A DNA stretch of 29,690 bases from JBEIFW01 sp040382215 (lineage in GTDB: Bacteria; Actinomycetota; Acidimicrobiia; Acidimicrobiales; Ilumatobacteraceae). Numbering within the stretch: the stretch's first letter is position 1; every line of letters starts with the position of its first letter. Where the stretch lies: the NCBI GenBank assembly GCA_040382215.1, contig JBEIFW010000017.1, positions 1 through 29,690 on the forward strand, in the 5' to 3' direction. Under the pieces are notes generated by a model. That model was given only the letters and a program-made list of their open reading frames with translations. It had not been told where the DNA came from and did not search any database. The position numbers and the translations under genes are program-made. Shown here piece after piece: positions 27,547 to 29,690 of the stretch.

Positions 27547-28947
27547 GTGAGCATCGCCGACCTCGACCTGTCCCGCTACAAGCTCGGCTGGTCCGACGAG
27601 GAAGATTACGTGTTCAAGCCGGCCAAGGGCTTGGATGAAGGCGTCGTCGACCAGATGTCCTGGTGGAAGGGTGAGCCGAACTGGATGAAGCAGTTCCGGC
27701 TGCGCTCGCTGCGGACCTTCGAGCGCAAACCCATGGCGCCGTGGTTCGCCGTGAACATGCCCGACATCGACTTCCAGGACATCTTCTACTACATCAAGCC
27801 GACCGCCGAGCAGGTCGACGAGTGGGACGACCTGCCCGAGCAGATGAAGGCGACCTACGAGAAGCTCGGCATCCCGGAAGCGGAGCGCAAATACCTCGCC
27901 GGGGTCACGGCCCAGTACGAGTCCGAAGTCGTCTACCACAAGAACCGGGAGGACCTGGAGGCCCGGGGAATCCTGTTCTGCGACATGGATACCGCGGTTC
28001 GCGAGTACCCCGAGTTGGTGAAGCAGTACTTCGGCACCGTGATTCCACCCGGCGACAACAAGTTCTCGGCGCTCAACTCGGCCGTGTGGTCGGGCGGGTC
28101 GTTCATCTACGTGCCGCCGGGTGTCGAATGCGAGATGCCTCTGCAGGCCTACTTCCGGATCAACTCCGAGAACGCCGGTCAGTTCGAGCGGACGCTGATC
28201 ATCGCCGACGAAGGCTCGAAGGTGCACTACATCGAGGGCTGCTCGGCGCCGGTATACACGTCGGACTCGCTGCACTCGGCCGTCGTCGAGATCGTGGTGA
28301 AGCCGTCGGCCCGGGTGACATACACGACCATCCAGAACTGGTCGCCGAACGTCTACAACCTGGTCACCAAGCGGGCCCGGGTCGAGGCCGAGGGCCATAT
28401 GGAATGGATCGACGGCAACATCGGCTCGAAGCTCACGATGAAGTACCCCGCCGTGTACCTCGTCGGTCCGAAGGCAACCGGGGAAGTGCTGTCGGTCGCC
28501 TACGCAGGCCCCGGTCAGCACCAGGACGCCGGAGCGAAGATGGTTCACGCCGCACCGGAGACCTCGTCCAAGATCGTGTCGAAGTCGATCTCCAAGGACG
28601 GCGGCATCACCACGTACCGCGGCCTGGTCCGGGTGGAGGACGGCGCGCACGGCTGCAAGAGCCACGTCCAGTGCGACGCGCTGATCCTCGACGAGGAATC
28701 CGTCAGCCGTACGTTCCCGTACATGGAGGTCGGCGAACGCGACGCCCAGATCGGACACGAAGCCACCGTGTCGAAGGTCGCAGACGAGCAGCTCTTCTAC
28801 CTGATGAGCCGAGGGTTGTCCTCGGAGCAAGCGATGGGTCTGATCGTGAACGGCTTCATCGAACCGATCACGCGCACCCTGCCCATGGAGTACGCCGTCG
28901 AGTGGAGCCGTCTGATCGAGCTGCAGATGGAGGGCTCGGTCGGCTGA
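27547..28947 (+). CDS. sufB: Fe-S cluster assembly scaffold protein SufB
   Basis: A 466-residue SufB, partner of SufC and SufD in the cytosolic SUF complex that builds Fe-S clusters. The beta-helix core contains SGGSFIYVPPGVECEMPLQ, IADEGSKVHYIEGCSAP (with the conserved sulfur-accepting Cys) and QNWSPNVYNLVTKRA. Further on come GPGQHQDAGAKMVHAAPETSS, CKSHVQCDALI and MSRGLSSEQAMGLIVNGFIEP. The N-terminal RLRSLRTFERKPMAPW is typical. The length is normal and no intein interrupts it, unlike mycobacterial SufB. GTG 27547 has AGGAGG eight bases upstream and gives the usual start. sufC, sufD and sufS are not in the window; two small cysteine proteins follow instead. Confidence 0.97.
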   Translation: MSIADLDLSRYKLGWSDEEDYVFKPAKGLDEGVVDQMSWWKGEPNWMKQFRLRSLRTFERKPMAPWFAVNMPDIDFQDIFYYIKPTAEQVDEWDDLPEQMKATYEKLGIPEAERKYLAGVTAQYESEVVYHKNREDLEARGILFCDMDTAVREYPELVKQYFGTVIPPGDNKFSALNSAVWSGGSFIYVPPGVECEMPLQAYFRINSENAGQFERTLIIADEGSKVHYIEGCSAPVYTSDSLHSAVVEIVVKPSARVTYTTIQNWSPNVYNLVTKRARVEAEGHMEWIDGNIGSKLTMKYPAVYLVGPKATGEVLSVAYAGPGQHQDAGAKMVHAAPETSSKIVSKSISKDGGITTYRGLVRVEDGAHGCKSHVQCDALILDEESVSRTFPYMEVGERDAQIGHEATVSKVADEQLFYLMSRGLSSEQAMGLIVNGFIEPITRTLPMEYAVEWSRLIELQMEGSVG

Positions 28948-28987
28948 CCGACCGACGGCGAGCGAACGCTGGCAGACTGGCGGCGCC

Positions 28988-29341
28988 ATGGGCATGCGAG
29001 AGGACTGCACCCACTTCGAGAGCCGGACCCTCGCCAACGGCGACTCTCTGCGCCGGTGCAACCTCGGCCGGGCTCCGGAAGCACCATTCCGTTGCCCGGC
29101 CGACTGCGATCGGTACGAGGGTCGACGCATCGACCTGTCGTGGAGCAACGCCCGATTCGGCGCAGAGGCACTCGACACCGACCTGCCGAGTCTCGACGAC
29201 GGCTCGGCCGCAGCAGTGCTTGCGGATGTCGAGGCGCTGTTCGCCGAGTTTGCTCCGACGGCTCTGGCCGATCAGGCCGCAGCAGACGCGAAGAAGCGCA
29301 AGCCGAACCCGAACAAGCGCAAGAAGTACCGCAAGAAGTAG
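28988..29341 (+). CDS. Small four-cysteine protein with lysine-rich tail, first of a tandem pair
   Basis: I do not recognise a named family. The 117-residue protein starts at ATG 28988, 40 bases after sufB. Residues 7-44 hold four cysteines spaced C7-x16-C24-x11-C36-x3-C40 within CTHFESR, RRCNL and RCPADCDRYE, suggesting a small metal-binding (zinc or Fe-S) module. A linker leads to a helical stretch with LDDGSAAAVLADVEALF, and the last 17 residues are lysine-rich (KKRKPNPNKRKKYRKK), which could bind nucleic acid. No strong ribosome site is visible, and translation may depend on sufB. The next gene is a paralogue with the same cysteine spacing, which supports this being a real gene. Confidence 0.75.
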   Translation: MGMREDCTHFESRTLANGDSLRRCNLGRAPEAPFRCPADCDRYEGRRIDLSWSNARFGAEALDTDLPSLDDGSAAAVLADVEALFAEFAPTALADQAAADAKKRKPNPNKRKKYRKK

Positions 29342-29379
29342 CCGTCTCGCCCTTCGAGCGCAGGCAGGACGACGCGAGA

Positions 29380-29690
29380 ATGCCTTCCGTGCCGATGCGG
29401 GAGGAATGCAAACAGTTCGAGAGCCGGACGTACGCGAACGGCGAGACGGTCCGCAAGTGCAACCTCGATCTCGCCCCCGAAGCCCCGTGGCGATGTCCCG
29501 CCCAGTGTGACCGCTTCGAGCCCCGTCTCGCCGACGTGTCCTGGGAGTACGGCTCCCTCGTGACGCCACGAACCCCACAGGAGCCGCCAGGTCTCGACGA
29601 CGGGACTGCGGCTGCTGTCCTCGACGCCGCCGAGGACCTCGTGAATGCGGCGGGACCGGGCATCCTGGCCGAGGTGCAGGCCGAGCGAGC
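29380..29690 (+). CDS. Paralogue of the preceding four-cysteine protein, cut by the window end
   Basis: An open frame from ATG 29380 runs to the edge without a stop: 103 codons visible. It starts 38 bases after the preceding gene. Cysteines are at 10, 27, 39 and 43, the same x16, x11, x3 spacing. Shared blocks include REEC versus REDC, FESRT, RKCNL, APEAPWRCPAQCDRFE and LDDGTAAAVLDA. A weak ribosome site (GCAGGAC) is upstream of the chosen ATG. A second in-frame ATG at 29395 matches the start context of the first copy and may be the true start. The C-terminal end, and whether it has the lysine-rich tail, lie outside the window. The function is unknown. Confidence 0.75.
   Translation, partial: MPSVPMREECKQFESRTYANGETVRKCNLDLAPEAPWRCPAQCDRFEPRLADVSWEYGSLVTPRTPQEPPGLDDGTAAAVLDAAEDLVNAAGPGILAEVQAER

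Noticed and set aside
27547..28947. Intein in SufB
   Set aside because: Mycobacterial SufB often has one, but this protein is contiguous and of normal length.
27220..29178. Long minus-strand frame opposite sufB
   Set aside because: sufB is complete and unambiguous, so this is a mirror frame caused by codon bias.

Overview
This is high-GC DNA of roughly 70 percent G+C, with frequent GTG starts, tightly packed genes and four-base GTGA stop/start overlaps. Gene content and order point to an actinobacterium: nnr-alr-tsaE-tsaB-rimI-tsaD, lhr next to nei as in mycobacteria, and a CaiB-family CoA-transferase with P450 and MFE-2-like SDR genes. A lineage near the Acidimicrobiia is my best guess, but that is inference from style and not proven. 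No rRNA, tRNA, CRISPR array, insertion sequence or phage gene was recognised. No gene-free stretch exceeds 300 bases; the longest gaps are about 120 to 140 bases.

Layout. Positions 1-1998 (+) carry the 3' part of a secreted-type intradiol dioxygenase gene, then a cytochrome P450. Positions 2066-5534 (+) form a coupled trio: a cytosolic molybdopterin oxidoreductase, a threonine aldolase, and an Hsp15-like S4 RNA-binding protein. From 5548 to 15777 everything reads leftward. In transcription order this is nnr, alr, tsaE, tsaB, rimI, tsaD (metabolite repair, cell-wall D-alanine and t6A tRNA modification), then after a strong hairpin a YkcB-like GT39 membrane glycosyltransferase, a type-B carboxylesterase and a CaiB/BaiF CoA-transferase. 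A divergent gene at 15907-17157 (+) encodes a low-molecular-weight phosphatase-like domain fused to what looks like a dead APS-kinase domain. It meets an MFE-2-like SDR head to tail at 17161.

Positions 18167-25336 (all -) read lhr, nei, add and a three-helix membrane protein of unknown function, closed by a perfect 17-bp hairpin. Lhr and Nei suggest a DNA repair unit. Positions 25464-27419 (+) encode a PAS-GGDEF-EAL protein with an intact EAL set and an altered GGDEF motif. Positions 27547-29690 (+) start with sufB (Fe-S cluster scaffold, no intein), followed by two tandem paralogous small proteins that share an identical four-cysteine spacing. The second is cut by the window end.

The least explained items are the phosphatase/pseudo-APS-kinase fusion and the duplicated four-cysteine proteins behind sufB. 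I did not find an obvious complete new defence or mobile system. Most of the window is housekeeping and catabolic genes in ordinary order.
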